A DNA stretch of 64,000 nt from Arthrobacter ramosus (lineage in GTDB: Bacteria; Actinomycetota; Actinomycetes; Actinomycetales; Micrococcaceae), in NCBI RefSeq assembly GCF_039535095.1, contig NZ_BAAAWN010000001.1, positions 2,232,001-2,296,000 on the forward strand, given 5' to 3'. Positions 1-9,099 of this stretch are shown piece by piece. A program made the translations under genes and the position numbers. The first letter of the stretch is position 1. Every line of letters begins with the position of its first letter. The notes beneath the pieces were generated by a model, which was not told the DNA's origin, ran no database searches, and saw nothing but the letters and a program-made list of their open reading frames with translations.

Positions 1-1
1 G

Positions 2-532
2 TCCGACGCCCCGTCCACAGCGCAGCTTGTGAGCGCCATGGCAGACACGCCCGGAATCTCCTATCTGCGGGCCACCCGCGGAGCCTATCCCGTGATTTAC
101 GGGCCGGACGAACAGTTCCCCCTTGGCGGAAGCAAGGTCCACGGAGCCAGCGCCGATGACCAAGTGGCGCTTATCGGCGCGGGAATCACACTCCACGAAT
201 GCCTCGCAGCCGCCGAGCAACTGGCGCAGTCGGGAATCAAAGCCCGTGTCGTCGACCTCTATTCCATCAAGCCGATCGACGTCGATACCCTGCGCCGGAC
301 GTGCCTCGAAACCGATGGCCGGATTGTTGTCGCAGAAGACCACTACGCACAAGGCGGCATCGGCTCGGCCGTCCTCGAAGCCCTCGCGAGTGCCAACACT
401 CCGAAACTCCATCTGGCACTGCTTGCCGTAAGGGAACTGCCGGGTTCCGGCGAACCCAAGGACTTGCTCAACGCCGCAGGTATTTCCGCACGCCACATTG
501 CCGCCGCCGCGCGCGACTTGGTGATGGACTGA
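2..532 (+). CDS. Transketolase, C-terminal part (5' end outside window)
   Basis: The reading frame is open from base 2 and ends at TGA 530-532, so only the C-terminal ~176 residues are present. The segment VALIGAGITLHECLAAAEQL, then VVDLYSIKPID and a REL(P/G)SGEP-type stretch, is the transketolase C-terminal domain, which completes the thiamine-diphosphate enzyme that moves two-carbon units between pentose-phosphate sugars in the cytoplasm. ATG codons inside (for example at 38) are internal. The gene could be a full-length transketolase or the separate C-terminal subunit of a split one; the missing upstream sequence would decide. Confidence 0.88.
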   Translation, partial: SDAPSTAQLVSAMADTPGISYLRATRGAYPVIYGPDEQFPLGGSKVHGASADDQVALIGAGITLHECLAAAEQLAQSGIKARVVDLYSIKPIDVDTLRRTCLETDGRIVVAEDHYAQGGIGSAVLEALASANTPKLHLALLAVRELPGSGEPKDLLNAAGISARHIAAAARDLVMD

Positions 533-600
533 GGCCGCAACACCGCGACCGCCAGCACCGCACACCGGCACGCCCGCCGTCGTCGCTTTGCTGAACGAAT

Positions 601-756
601 CTAGACTCTCGCGGTGCGCGGTGTTGCGACCGATCCCCGCCGGATCAGCCGGGCGGAAAATTCAGGTCCGTCGGCCGCGGGCTTTCGGCCCTCGATTTGC
701 CGGATCAGGGCACTGGCAGCGGCCACACCCATTTCGTACACGGGCTGGGCGAAAAC
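601..756 (-). pseudogene. LacI-family regulator, C-terminal fragment
   Basis: On the minus strand, codons from about 756 down to a TAG at 603-601 read AQPVYEMGVAAASALIRQIE and end in SARLIRRGSVATPRT. This is the typical last ~50 residues of LacI-type sugar regulators (the effector-domain tail with the RRGS motif). The helix-turn-helix and nearly all of the ligand domain are missing. Upstream, the sequence changes abruptly into a different gene fragment on the other strand. No start or ribosome site is available, so I treat it as a remnant. Confidence 0.75.
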
Positions 757-758
757 TC

Positions 759-992
759 ATCGCGGGCAACCCCGAGCTCAAGCCGGCCTCCTGGAAGATC
801 GGCTACAAGCCCATTCCGGGCGACGGTGAACCGGCGCTCGGCGAAATCAGTCAAGTGCCGGGCTGCTATGTCGCCTTCACTCACTCCGGAGCCACGCTCG
901 GACTCATCGTCGGCGAACTGCTGGCGGATGAGATCTTCACGGGAAGCAAGCACCCCATGCTCTCCACCTTCCGCCCGGGCAGGTTCTCCTAG
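759..992 (+). pseudogene. FAD-dependent oxidoreductase (DAO type), C-terminal fragment
   Basis: The plus-strand frame from about 759 to TAG 990-992 contains GDGEPALGEISQVPGCYVAF, then THSGATLGLIVGELLADEI and FRPGRF. This matches the C-terminal FAD-contacting end of glycine/D-amino-acid/sarcosine-oxidase-like flavoproteins, in which THSG(V/A)T and the FRPxRF ending are typical. The N-terminal Rossmann GxGxxG region and about three quarters of the protein are absent. It abuts the LacI fragment head to head, so both genes have lost their 5' portions at the same point. Confidence 0.75.
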
Positions 993-1200
993 GCGACCAC
1001 GCTGGATGGTTGGCGCCCCAAGGAAAGGCCCGGCCATCCGCAAAAGCATTCGCGTCACAAACCGTCGTTTCGAAGCCATTTTCATCGTTCTGATCCGCAA
1101 GCGATGAACAATCCGGGCGCCCTCATTACTATCTAGAGTGGATGGGGGCGAATTCCGGACTCAGCTGGGACTTGCCGGGATGAAATATCAGGAGCTGGCA

Positions 1201-1449
1201 GTGTCGGAACCTTTGGACTCTGAAGACCCATTTGTCGAGCCGGAACCTGTTCTGGTTCCCGGGGACGACAGTGACAGCCTGGCGGGCCTGCGTGAGCAAG
1301 CGCAGGACATCATCGACGAAGTCCTCAGCGGAACCGAACCGAGCGGTGAACACCTCCGGGCAAAACTGAGGTCCAGCATTGCCCGACATCCTGGATTCCC
1401 GGAACTGGCGCTGCTCGAGCACCTGATGAACCGGGCGAGTGGCAATTGA
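1201..1449 (+). CDS. Small acidic protein of unknown function
   Basis: I do not recognise this 82-residue protein. The GTG at 1201 is preferred because AGGAG lies six bases upstream; earlier ATGs at 1138 and 1180 have no such site. The first ~35 residues are strongly acidic and proline-rich. The rest looks helical (LAGLREQAQDIIDEVL, then LRAKLRSSIARHP and LALLEHLMNRA). There is no signal peptide or membrane segment. It stands alone between a pseudogene pair and a convergent small gene. Confidence 0.5.
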   Translation: MSEPLDSEDPFVEPEPVLVPGDDSDSLAGLREQAQDIIDEVLSGTEPSGEHLRAKLRSSIARHPGFPELALLEHLMNRASGN

Positions 1450-1503
1450 GTTGCTGCGCCGCTGCGATTCGGGGGGGCAACCGGCCCCGGTAGGCACGGT
1501 CGG

Positions 1504-1755
1504 CTAGGGCCCGATTGAGTCAAAGAATCGGTAAACGGGGGCTTCTTGGCGGGCTTTGGCCTGGATGAACGCCCTGTCTTCTTCCGTGAGTAAGGTTCCG
1601 CCGTGCAGGTCAACCTCGGCGTTTTCGTCGGTCTCCCCGTTGATCGTGGCCGTGATGGTGCGGGGCACGATCACGCATCCCGGATTGTCCATGAACCACT
1701 GCTGGGTGACCGGATCGAGTCGGTTCCATTGTTCCTTAAGGTGCATTTCGGCCAT
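1504..1755 (-). CDS. Small NPGC-PRTIT family protein, copy 1
   Basis: This 83-residue protein has no function I can name. The start at ATG 1755 is chosen because AAAGG sits five bases upstream. Its core, WNRLDPVTQQWFMDNPGCVI followed by VPRTIT, recurs in another gene of this window (40352-40579) with WDMLSPETQHWLTDNPGCVV and LPRTIT. Both continue into a variable stretch and then an (E)D-x-(A/S)FI-(Q/L)AKA helix. The conserved Asn-Pro-Gly-Cys and Pro-Arg-Thr-Ile-Thr suggest a small folded domain. It is soluble and alone in its transcription unit. Confidence 0.65.
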   Translation of the reverse strand: MAEMHLKEQWNRLDPVTQQWFMDNPGCVIVPRTITATINGETDENAEVDLHGGTLLTEEDRAFIQAKARQEAPVYRFFDSIGP

Positions 1756-2257
1756 TGCTGCCTTTCGGGCGTCGGTTCGGGTCAAACAGGGCGATGATGC
1801 TGATCAGAAAACCGGACCATGATTGCGCAGTGATCTTCATAGAACCGAACCGGTGCAACAGACGTTGAGATCTAGCTGGATGTCCGCAAGGCTTAGCGCC
1901 AGCAGCGTTGTCGACGGCGCCAGGCGTCGTCCTTTGCTCCGGCTATTTCAACCCTAGGCTCCTTCGCTCGCAAAGGACCGCCCGCGAAGATCTCGGTTTG
2001 CCTGTCAATCCGGGCATTCGCTCGGTATAGCGGGCACCCCCCGCTTTGGTCGGGGAACCGGGTGTTGCACACGTTTTACACAGGGTTTACTCACGCGGTC
2101 TTGTTAGCGTCAACGGAGTCAGCACAGACTGAATATCACGTGAAAGACGATTCACGGTGGTTGTTCAACCAGAGCAGCGGACGAGGAATGCAGTGATGCT
2201 CCGTCCCGCTCGTAGTGAAGTCGCTACGGCGCAGGATCCGCAAACCGGGAGGTAGCA
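1756..2257. other. Long intergenic region, no gene seen
   Basis: About 500 bases lie between a minus-strand gene and a plus-strand gene. No frame carries a convincing coding sequence. The stretch near 2066-2110 (GTTTTACACAGGGTTTACTC, then CTTGTTAGCGT) could hold a promoter for the DUF1508 gene downstream, with GGGAGG just before its GTG start. A short C/G-rich hairpin may form near 2029-2058. Nothing else is supported. Confidence 0.4.
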
Positions 2258-2605
2258 GTGGCCGGCATATTTGAAGTGTTTGTTGACGGGGAGTCCTTTT
2301 TCAGGTTCCGCCTCAAATCACCTGACGGAGTCGTCATCGCTGTTTCGACGCCGTTCGAAGACAAGCCCTCGGTTGTCGCCGGCATCGCCGCTGCGCGGGA
2401 GTGCGCAGGCATGGGACTGGTCACCGACCTTTGCCCGGCTGCGGGCGCACGGGAACCGGCCTCGACCGTTCGTCCGAGCGCAATCCCCCACGGTGCAGGT
2501 GCCCAGGCATGCGACGAACCGCGCAAGGCGTCCGACGGATTCCGCACCCGCGCCAAGGAACTCCGGCGCGCGGCAACCGCGCCCAGATGGACCGGCGCGG
2601 CGTAA
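2258..2605 (+). CDS. DUF1508 (YegP-like) domain protein, copy 1
   Basis: The GTG start at 2258 follows GGGAGG at a good distance. Residues 1-60 (GIFEVFVDGESFFRFRLKSP, then GVVIAVSTPF and VVAGIAAARECA) form a single YegP/DUF1508 unit, a small beta-beta-alpha fold of unknown biochemical role that usually comes in two tandem copies. Here one unit is followed by a ~50-residue basic, low-complexity tail. A close paralogue lies at 31067-31408. The Arg/Ala-rich tail may be disordered. Confidence 0.75.
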   Translation: MAGIFEVFVDGESFFRFRLKSPDGVVIAVSTPFEDKPSVVAGIAAARECAGMGLVTDLCPAAGAREPASTVRPSAIPHGAGAQACDEPRKASDGFRTRAKELRRAATAPRWTGAA

Positions 2606-2744
2606 GAGTTCGGCAACGTCAGGACCGACGGCGCACTGGGGGACTCACCTGGGTCTCAGCAGGCAAGATGCGCCGCCGGCCGTTTTGGTCCAGCCCTAAT
2701 TCTCCCACTCATTGTCTGCCGAGGCCACCTTCCCGGCCCGTCAG

Positions 2745-3767
2745 TCAGTCGTGCTTGCGCGCTCGACTTGGCTGTACACGCGGTGGTTCGCCCGGCATCT
2801 TCGGGTAGTCCGGCGGGAACGGCAACTCCCCGAGCCCGGCGCCGACGTCGCGTTCCCACCATTGAAGCAGGACGTCAATTTTCCCTGCTTTGGAGTTCAT
2901 GTCACCCCAAGGGTCCCCCACGGATTTAAGCCTTCCGGGCACGGTGAGGATCGTGAAGTTCTTCGGGTCGGCAGTTTCCAGTTCCTCCCAAGTGATTGGA
3001 CATGAGACCGGAGCATGAGCGAGCGCGCGCGGGCTGTAGGCGCCGGCTATCGTGCGGTCGCGGTTGGCCTGGTTGAAGTCCACGAACACCCGTTCGCCTC
3101 GTTCTTCCTTCCACCAAGCCGTGCTGACCTTGTCCGGCATCCGCCGCTCGAGCTCCCGTGCGGCGGCAATCACGGCATGCCGGACGTCCAGGAACTCATG
3201 CGAGGGTTCAATCGGGGCGTAGACATGAAGTCCCCGGTTTCCTGACGTCTTGATAAAGGTGGTCAGCCCGGCCTCGGCAAGTACGTTCTTCAGCTCAAGC
3301 GCGGCGGGAATCGCGTCGTCGAAATCTGTTCCGGGCTGCGGGTCCAGATCGATCCGCAACTGGTCGGGGTTGTCCGTGTTTTCGGCACGTGACGGCCAAG
3401 GATGAAAGACCACCGTATTCATCTGGACGGCCCACACTGCCGCGGCCGGCTCGTCGAGGACCAATTGGGGATGCGAGCGCGCACTCGGATAGATCACCTT
3501 TACCGACCGGACAAAGTCCGGGGTTCCTTTCGGCGGATTCTTGGAGAAGAACTGTTCTCCGTCGATGTTGTCCGAAAAGCGCTGCAGCGAGACCGGCCGG
3601 TCACCGTTCGCCGCTAGGAATGCTTCCCCGACATCAGCAATGTAATGCGCGAGGTCCAGCTTGGTCAGGCCCAACTCCGGCCAGAGAATCCGGCTGGGAC
3701 TGGAGATCCGCATTTCCCGGGAACCGTTCGGCCCATCAACGGTGAGGGTGATTGCTTCGGTAGCCAT
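2745..3767 (-). CDS. LigD-type NHEJ polymerase/primase domain protein
   Basis: This 340-residue protein is a stand-alone polymerase domain of the LigD family (archaeo-eukaryotic primase fold). Such enzymes add nucleotides at DNA ends during Ku-dependent end joining or gap repair. The metal-binding motif is seen in LRIDLDPQPG. The SGNRGLHVYAP segment matches the SGxxGxHV nucleotide-binding motif, and VFVDFNQANRDRTIAGAYSP carries the third conserved Asp. No ligase or nuclease domain is present and no Ku gene is adjacent. The start ATG at 3767 gives the expected N-terminus (SRILWPELGLTKLDLAHYI). Confidence 0.88.
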   Translation of the reverse strand: MATEAITLTVDGPNGSREMRISSPSRILWPELGLTKLDLAHYIADVGEAFLAANGDRPVSLQRFSDNIDGEQFFSKNPPKGTPDFVRSVKVIYPSARSHPQLVLDEPAAAVWAVQMNTVVFHPWPSRAENTDNPDQLRIDLDPQPGTDFDDAIPAALELKNVLAEAGLTTFIKTSGNRGLHVYAPIEPSHEFLDVRHAVIAAARELERRMPDKVSTAWWKEERGERVFVDFNQANRDRTIAGAYSPRALAHAPVSCPITWEELETADPKNFTILTVPGRLKSVGDPWGDMNSKAGKIDVLLQWWERDVGAGLGELPFPPDYPKMPGEPPRVQPSRARKHD

Positions 3768-3904
3768 GGGGACAAGTTACCCCAGCGCTGCCCCGGACGT
3801 CAGCACCACGGCGCTCTCAGCGACTCGGACACCATGCTTGCCCTCTGGATTCAGCTCCGGCCCACCTTTGCGGCGGTAAAGAACCGCCCTTGTCCATACA
3901 CATC

Positions 3905-5731
3905 TCATGGCGACGGTTTCAGCACCATCGCCGAGCCGCCGCCGCGTCTGACCGGCTCGGCGGCCGCGATCATGCGCCCGTTCGGCCTGAACTCGATCGC
4001 GGTTGCGGCACCGATCTCGGCCGCCGAAGTGAAAGCGTCGCCGGATGGCGTGAACCGGTGGCCATATGGTGTGAGTTGGCTCCCGTACGCCGTGATGAAC
4101 TCCGGTTCGGCCGTGACCGTTGCCGTGTTCCGTTGAGAGGCGCGCGGTGCAGCGATCGCGTCGGAAATGCTCATGCCCAGGTCCACCCTGTTCAAGATGG
4201 TCTGCAGCACCGTGGTGATGATCGTCGATCCGCCGGGCGAGCCGAGAGCGAGGAACGGCTTGCCATCCTTGAGGATGATGGTCGGGGACATCGAAGAGCG
4301 TGGGCGCTTGCCGGGATCGATTCGATTGGGGTCGCTCGCGCTGTAAACGGCCGAGAAATCGGTCATTTCGTTGTTGAGCAGGAACCCGCGTCCCGGCACC
4401 ACGATGCCTGATCCGCCGGTCTGCTCGATGGTGAGCGTGTATTCGACCACGTTCCCCCACTGGTCGGCGACTGTCATGTTGGTCGTCGAGATGTTTTCGG
4501 TGTCCTTCCCGTCGGCGAGTGCCGCCGCAGAAACCGGGCACGCGCCGTCGTACGTGGACACATCTCCCGGCGCGACGGGCTTCGTGGCCGCGTGCAGTGG
4601 GTCGATCTTGCAGGCGCGCTCCTTGCCGAACAGCGGGTCAGTGAGCGCGGCGGTGGGAACGTCGACGAACGCAGGGTCGCCCACGTACTTTCCACGGTCG
4701 GCGAAGGCGAGCGCGCTCGCCTCGAGGTAGTGGTGCAGGGCAGCTGGCTTGGACATCTCCGAAAGGTTGACGGTGTCCAGGATGTTCAGCGCCTCGCCTA
4801 CCGTGGTACCCCCGCTGCTCGACGGCGCCATGCCGTAGACGTCGAGGCCGCGGTAGTCGACGTGGGTGGGCGCTTGGTCCAGGGGCTCGTACGCGGCGAG
4901 GTCGGCTGTGGTCATGTGCCCCACGGGGATGGGCAGCGTGGTGGTGGCGGTCTTGGGCGGGGCCTGGACAGTTGCCGCGATTTCGGCTGCGAGCGGACCG
5001 CTGTAAAAGGCCTGGGTGCCCTGCTTCGCGAGAAGCCGGTACGTGGCGGCGAGGTCGTGGTTCTGGAAGATGCTGCCGACGGCGGGTGCGTCGCCTCCCG
5101 GTAGGTACAGCTTGCTGGTGGAGCTGAACGCGGCGAAGCGGAGCTTGTTGTCGAGTGTCTGTTGGCGGAAAGTCGGGTCGACGACGAAGCCGCGGGTCGC
5201 GACCTTGATGGCAGGCTGGAGGGCGTCGCCAAGGCTCAACGTACCCCAGCGTTCCAGTGCGCGCTCCCAGGTGGCCGCCGTGCCGGGGACGCCTACAGAG
5301 ACCCCGCTGGTGACGAGTTCGGGGGTGAAGTTGTACGGCTTCCCCGTGGCGGGATCGATGAACGCGTCATGCGGCATCGCCGCCGGGGCGGTCTCGCGCC
5401 CGTCGATGGTGCCGATCTTGCCGGTCTTCGCGTTGTAGAACACGAAGTAGCCGCCACCACCGATCCCGGCACTGTACGGTTCGGTCACGCCCAGCGTCGC
5501 GGCGGCCGCGACGGCGGCGTCGGCTGCGTTGCCGCCCTTGCGGAGGACCTCGATGGCGGCAGCGGATGCTTCAGGGTCGACGGTGCTGACTGCGCCGCCG
5601 TATCCGGTGGCGGTGGCGGTCTTTTCAGTCTGGCGCGGATCGGCAAAGGCGGGGTTGGCGACGACGCCGCTCGTCACGCTCAGCGCGAGTACTGCCGTCA
5701 TGGTGGCCAGTCGAAGTTTGCGATGTGACAT
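3905..5731 (-). CDS. ggt: Secreted gamma-glutamyltransferase
   Basis: This 608-residue enzyme is a gamma-glutamyltranspeptidase, an Ntn hydrolase that cleaves and transfers the gamma-glutamyl group of glutathione and related amides outside the membrane. Residues 1-30 form a signal peptide ending in a likely AFA-D cleavage site. Self-cleavage should occur before Thr416 in STTNMTVAD, which becomes the nucleophile of the small subunit. PRSSMSPTIILKDGKP and GSPGGSTIITTVLQ are family hallmarks in the small subunit, and GGGGYFVFY and DGRETAP in the large. Length is normal. It is divergent from the LacI-headed operon starting at 5910 and appears unrelated to it. Confidence 0.93.
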   Translation of the reverse strand: MSHRKLRLATMTAVLALSVTSGVVANPAFADPRQTEKTATATGYGGAVSTVDPEASAAAIEVLRKGGNAADAAVAAAATLGVTEPYSAGIGGGGYFVFYNAKTGKIGTIDGRETAPAAMPHDAFIDPATGKPYNFTPELVTSGVSVGVPGTAATWERALERWGTLSLGDALQPAIKVATRGFVVDPTFRQQTLDNKLRFAAFSSTSKLYLPGGDAPAVGSIFQNHDLAATYRLLAKQGTQAFYSGPLAAEIAATVQAPPKTATTTLPIPVGHMTTADLAAYEPLDQAPTHVDYRGLDVYGMAPSSSGGTTVGEALNILDTVNLSEMSKPAALHHYLEASALAFADRGKYVGDPAFVDVPTAALTDPLFGKERACKIDPLHAATKPVAPGDVSTYDGACPVSAAALADGKDTENISTTNMTVADQWGNVVEYTLTIEQTGGSGIVVPGRGFLLNNEMTDFSAVYSASDPNRIDPGKRPRSSMSPTIILKDGKPFLALGSPGGSTIITTVLQTILNRVDLGMSISDAIAAPRASQRNTATVTAEPEFITAYGSQLTPYGHRFTPSGDAFTSAAEIGAATAIEFRPNGRMIAAAEPVRRGGGSAMVLKPSP

Positions 5732-5830
5732 GGTCGCTCCTCAAATGGTGGTGCGAGGTGGGTGGGGCCACCCTACTCCGCGGCTACGCGACGCTCAACG
5801 GGTCCAGGCAACCCGGCAGCCCCAACAACC

Positions 5831-5872
5831 TTGTGCAAACCATTGACAAACTTGTACAAGTCTTTCCATACT
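5831..5872 (+). promoter_or_regulatory. Promoter with palindromic operator before the sugar-acid operon
   Basis: TTGACA at 5843-5848 and CATACT at 5867-5872 are spaced by 18 bases and resemble a sigma-70 type promoter. Between them lies the perfect palindrome ACTTGTACAAGT (5850-5861), and a related half site TTGTGCAAA begins at 5831. The position inside the spacer, directly upstream of a lacI-type gene, fits autorepression of the operon. The assignment is inference from position and symmetry. Confidence 0.6.
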
Positions 5873-5909
5873 TGCAGGACAAGGTTTCAACGAAGCAACT
5901 GGAGGACAG

Positions 5910-6899
5910 ATGTCGGCAAAACTCACGGATGTCGCAAAGCTGGCAGGGGTGTCCCTGGCAACGGCGTCGCGGGCATTCGGAGACCCCGGCCGCCTGGCAG
6001 CCGAAACGCGGCAGAAGGTCATGTCCGCGGCCGAGCAATTGGGTTACGACGTACCCGGAGTCACGGGCAGCCGAACATTCGGCGTCATCGTCCCGGACAT
6101 TTCCAACGCCGTTTTCGCTGCCCTCATCAAAGCCATCCAGGACCAGGCATGGCACGGCCGCCACCGGATGGTCCTCGCCGACACCTCGGAATCCTCCTCG
6201 CGGGAACGCGCCCACCTCGAATCCTTCTCCACCGGCGTGGACGGCATCATCCTTTGCTCACCCCGGCTGCCTTCCGCGGAGATTCACGATCTCGCGGGTA
6301 GCGCACCGCTGGTGGTCATCAATGGCGAGGCCGAGCACGCCGCACGGGTGCTCATGGAGGCCGGCGAGGGAATCCGCCAAGCCGTCGAGCATCTCTACGC
6401 CCTCGGCCACCGCAAGCTGGCCTACATTCCCGGACCCGCGTCGTCATGGGCCAACGGTCAGCGCAGTGCAGCGATCACCCGCTTCTGCGCCGACTGGGGC
6501 ATCGAACTGGTGACTGTGGGGAACCAGAATGCAACGGTCGACGGCGGACTGGCCGCGGCGGCTTCGGTAGTCGCCAGCGGCGCCACCGCAGTTATTGCGT
6601 ACAACGATCTGGTCGCCATCGGCATGCTCGCCGGCGCCCGGACCCTCGGCTACCACTGCCCGGAGGACATCAGCGTTGTTGGCATCGACGACCTCGACAT
6701 TGCCGCCGCGGCAGAACCCGGACTCACGTCTGTCCGCGTACCCATTGACCGAAGCGGCGCCCTCAGCCTTGAGCTCCTCCTCGAGCAGATGGCCGGAAAG
6801 CCCACCGCAACGGAGGCCGTCCACCTCAGTTCACAACTCATCGTGCGTGGCTCCACCTTTGCTGCGCGCACCGCAGAGCAAGCCCTCCAGGGAAAGTAA
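5910..6899 (+). CDS. LacI-family repressor of the sugar-acid operon
   Basis: This 329-residue protein starts with a LacI helix-turn-helix (KLTDVAKLAGVSLATASRAF) followed by the hinge and a periplasmic-binding-protein-like effector domain (FGVIVPDISNAVFAALIKAI). GGAGG at 5901-5905 supports the ATG at 5910. It is the first gene of a tightly packed run (2-base gap to the next gene) ending at the KDG kinase, so it probably senses an intermediate or substrate of that pathway and binds the palindrome at 5850-5861. The exact effector cannot be read from sequence. Confidence 0.88.
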   Translation: MSAKLTDVAKLAGVSLATASRAFGDPGRLAAETRQKVMSAAEQLGYDVPGVTGSRTFGVIVPDISNAVFAALIKAIQDQAWHGRHRMVLADTSESSSRERAHLESFSTGVDGIILCSPRLPSAEIHDLAGSAPLVVINGEAEHAARVLMEAGEGIRQAVEHLYALGHRKLAYIPGPASSWANGQRSAAITRFCADWGIELVTVGNQNATVDGGLAAAASVVASGATAVIAYNDLVAIGMLAGARTLGYHCPEDISVVGIDDLDIAAAAEPGLTSVRVPIDRSGALSLELLLEQMAGKPTATEAVHLSSQLIVRGSTFAARTAEQALQGK

Positions 6900-6901
6900 C
6901 C

Positions 6902-7882
6902 ATGAGAATCGTCATCGCCGACCCCAACCTGATGCCCCACCGCTCCACTTTCGAGGCCGCGCTCCCCGAGGGCGCGCTTACCTCCTGGCACGACAGTTGG
7001 AGCGAGCATGCAGTACTCACCGACCTGAAAGATGCCGACGTCTACGTCGGACCACGCTTCACCGAGGCCATGGGCGCGGCCGCCAGCAATCTGCGGCTCG
7101 TGCATGTGGGCGGTGCCGGCTACGACGGCATCGACGCCTCCGCGTTGCCCGCCGGGGCGGTCTGCGCGAACACCTTCCACCACGAAAGTTCCATTGCCGA
7201 ACACATCGCCTCCGTTTTGGTGGCCCTCCGGCGCAACCTGATCGGCCAGGACGCGGCGCTTCGGAGCGGCGTCTGGTCTTCGTCTGTCTATTCCTCAGGG
7301 ATCCGCCAGCCGGAAACACTCCGCGGTGCTGTGGTGACTTTCCTCGGGTTCGGGCACATCGGCGGGGCGGCATGGTCGCTCCTGACAGCCTTCGGCGCCG
7401 AGGGTATCGCCATTACCCGTAGCGGCAGCGTGGACGCAAAGGCCAACTCCTTGCGCTGGGCCGGCACTACCGAGCGGCTCGGCGAGGCCCTCAGTGAATC
7501 GGACATCCTGGTGGTCAGCATCCCGCTTACGGAACAAACCACCGGCATCATCAGCGCAGCTGAACTCGACGACCTTGGCCCGGACGGCTTGCTCGTCAAC
7601 ATTGCCCGCGGACCCGTCGTCGACGAAGCCGCACTCTACGAAGCCCTGAAAGACCGGCGGATCGCGGGGGCAGCGATCGATGTCTGGTACCAATACCCGG
7701 GCACTGACGGCCGCGGCGAACCATCCACCCTGCCGTTCGGCCGGCTGGACAACATCATCATGACCCCGCACTCCTCCGGCGTCACGGCAGAGACCTTCCG
7801 CAGCCGCGCACTCGAGATCGCCGAAAACATCACCCGCCTTTCCACAAACCAGCCGCTGAAGAATGTAGTGATTTCCCGATGA
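6902..7882 (+). CDS. D-isomer-specific 2-hydroxyacid dehydrogenase
   Basis: This 326-residue protein belongs to the NAD(P)-dependent D-2-hydroxyacid dehydrogenase family (phosphoglycerate/glyoxylate reductase type). The nucleotide-binding loop is [13 protein letters not shown], the Arg-bearing motif is [15 protein letters not shown], and the catalytic His lies in [13 protein letters not shown]. It begins two bases after the regulator and overlaps the next gene by ATGA. Within a pathway ending in pyruvate and glyceraldehyde 3-phosphate it may reduce or oxidise a side product such as a 2-keto sugar acid. The substrate is unknown. Confidence 0.82.
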   Translation: MRIVIADPNLMPHRSTFEAALPEGALTSWHDSWSEHAVLTDLKDADVYVGPRFTEAMGAAASNLRLVHVGGAGYDGIDASALPAGAVCANTFHHESSIAEHIASVLVALRRNLIGQDAALRSGVWSSSVYSSGIRQPETLRGAVVTFLGFGHIGGAAWSLLTAFGAEGIAITRSGSVDAKANSLRWAGTTERLGEALSESDILVVSIPLTEQTTGIISAAELDDLGPDGLLVNIARGPVVDEAALYEALKDRRIAGAAIDVWYQYPGTDGRGEPSTLPFGRLDNIIMTPHSSGVTAETFRSRALEIAENITRLSTNQPLKNVVISR

Positions 7883-9096
7883 CCCGAAAAATCGTCGACG
7901 TCGACGTCCTGGTAACCAGCCCGAGCCGCAACTTCGTCACCCTCAAGATCACCACCGACGACGGCATCGTCGGATGGGGTGACGCCACACTAAATGGCCG
8001 GGAACTCTCCGTCGCGAGCTACCTCCGCGATCACCTCGGCCCAGCTTTGCTGGGCAGGGACGCAGACCGCATCGAAGACACTTGGCAATACTTTTACAAA
8101 GGCGCGTACTGGCGGCGCGGGCCGGTGACGATGGCCGCGATCGGCGCCATCGACCTCGCCCTCTGGGACATTAAAGGCAAGGCCCTTGGTGTTCCCGTGT
8201 ACCAGCTCCTGGGCGGCGCAGCCCGGGACAAGATCCTCACGTACACGCATGCCACCGGCTGGGACCTGCCTGAATTGCTGGACTCGGTGGACCAGCGCCG
8301 TGAACAAGGCTTCCGCGCCGTCCGTGCGCAGTCGGGCGTGCCGGGGCTCGACAAGGTTTACGGGGTCACCAAGGGTGCCGCGAGCTACGAACCCGCCGGC
8401 CGCGGCGCCGGTCCAGTCGAGGAAGACTGGGATACCGCCGCCTACCTGCGCCACGCACCAAAGATCCTCTCCGCGGTGCGCGAGCACGTCGGCCCCGAGC
8501 TCAAGCTCCTCCACGATGTCCACCACCGCCTCAACCCCACCGAAGCCGCCCGGTTGGCCCGCTCGCTGGAAGACGTGGACCTGTTCTGGCTGGAGGACGT
8601 CACCCCCGCCGAGAACCAGCGCTTGCTCCGTACCCTGCGCCAGCAGACCACCATTCCGTTGGCGATCGGCGAAGTGTTCAACACCGTCTGGGATGCCGAG
8701 TTGCTCATCACGGAACGGCTCATCGACTACATCCGCACCGCCGTCGTGCATGCCGGAGGCATCTCCCACGTCCGGAAGATCCTGGCTTTCGCCGAGGTGT
8801 ACCAGATCAAAGGCGCACCCCACGGTCCGTCCGATGTCTCCCCCATCAACCTGTCCGCATCACTGCACCTCGGCCTGGCCACGAGCAACTTCGCCATCCA
8901 GGAATACATGGGCTACGACCCCGCGGTGTCCGAAGTCTTCCAATCGAGTTTCCGTTTCGAAGACGGTTACCTGCACCCTGGCGACGAGCCCGGCCTGGGT
9001 GTCCAGGTGGACGAAGATGCCGCTGCGAGGTTCCCCTACACGCAGGCTTACTTGCCCATCGCCCGGGAGCTCGACGGCTCCATGAAGGACTGGTGA
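7879..9096 (+). CDS. manD: D-mannonate dehydratase, ManD/RspA type (enolase superfamily)
   Basis: This 405-residue protein is a ManD-subgroup enolase-superfamily enzyme, which dehydrates D-mannonate (some members D-gluconate) to 2-keto-3-deoxygluconate. Metal ligands are Asp213 (LLHDVHH), Glu239 ([10 protein letters not shown]) and Glu265 (AIGEVFNT), with His215 as the acid/base residue. Their spacing of 26 and 26 equals that of characterised ManD proteins. The flexible loop with Arg and Tyr ([18 protein letters not shown]) is also intact. It overlaps the preceding gene by four bases, and the fructuronate reductase gene follows three bases later. Low- and high-activity ManD members look alike, so catalytic efficiency cannot be inferred. 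Confidence 0.9.
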   Translation: MTRKIVDVDVLVTSPSRNFVTLKITTDDGIVGWGDATLNGRELSVASYLRDHLGPALLGRDADRIEDTWQYFYKGAYWRRGPVTMAAIGAIDLALWDIKGKALGVPVYQLLGGAARDKILTYTHATGWDLPELLDSVDQRREQGFRAVRAQSGVPGLDKVYGVTKGAASYEPAGRGAGPVEEDWDTAAYLRHAPKILSAVREHVGPELKLLHDVHHRLNPTEAARLARSLEDVDLFWLEDVTPAENQRLLRTLRQQTTIPLAIGEVFNTVWDAELLITERLIDYIRTAVVHAGGISHVRKILAFAEVYQIKGAPHGPSDVSPINLSASLHLGLATSNFAIQEYMGYDPAVSEVFQSSFRFEDGYLHPGDEPGLGVQVDEDAAARFPYTQAYLPIARELDGSMKDW

Positions 9097-9099
9097 AAC

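Noticed and set aside
5695..8823. Long antisense frames opposite the regulator and the sugar-acid dehydrogenase and dehydratase genes
   Set aside because: They lack ribosome sites and protein-like composition; the plus-strand genes are certain.
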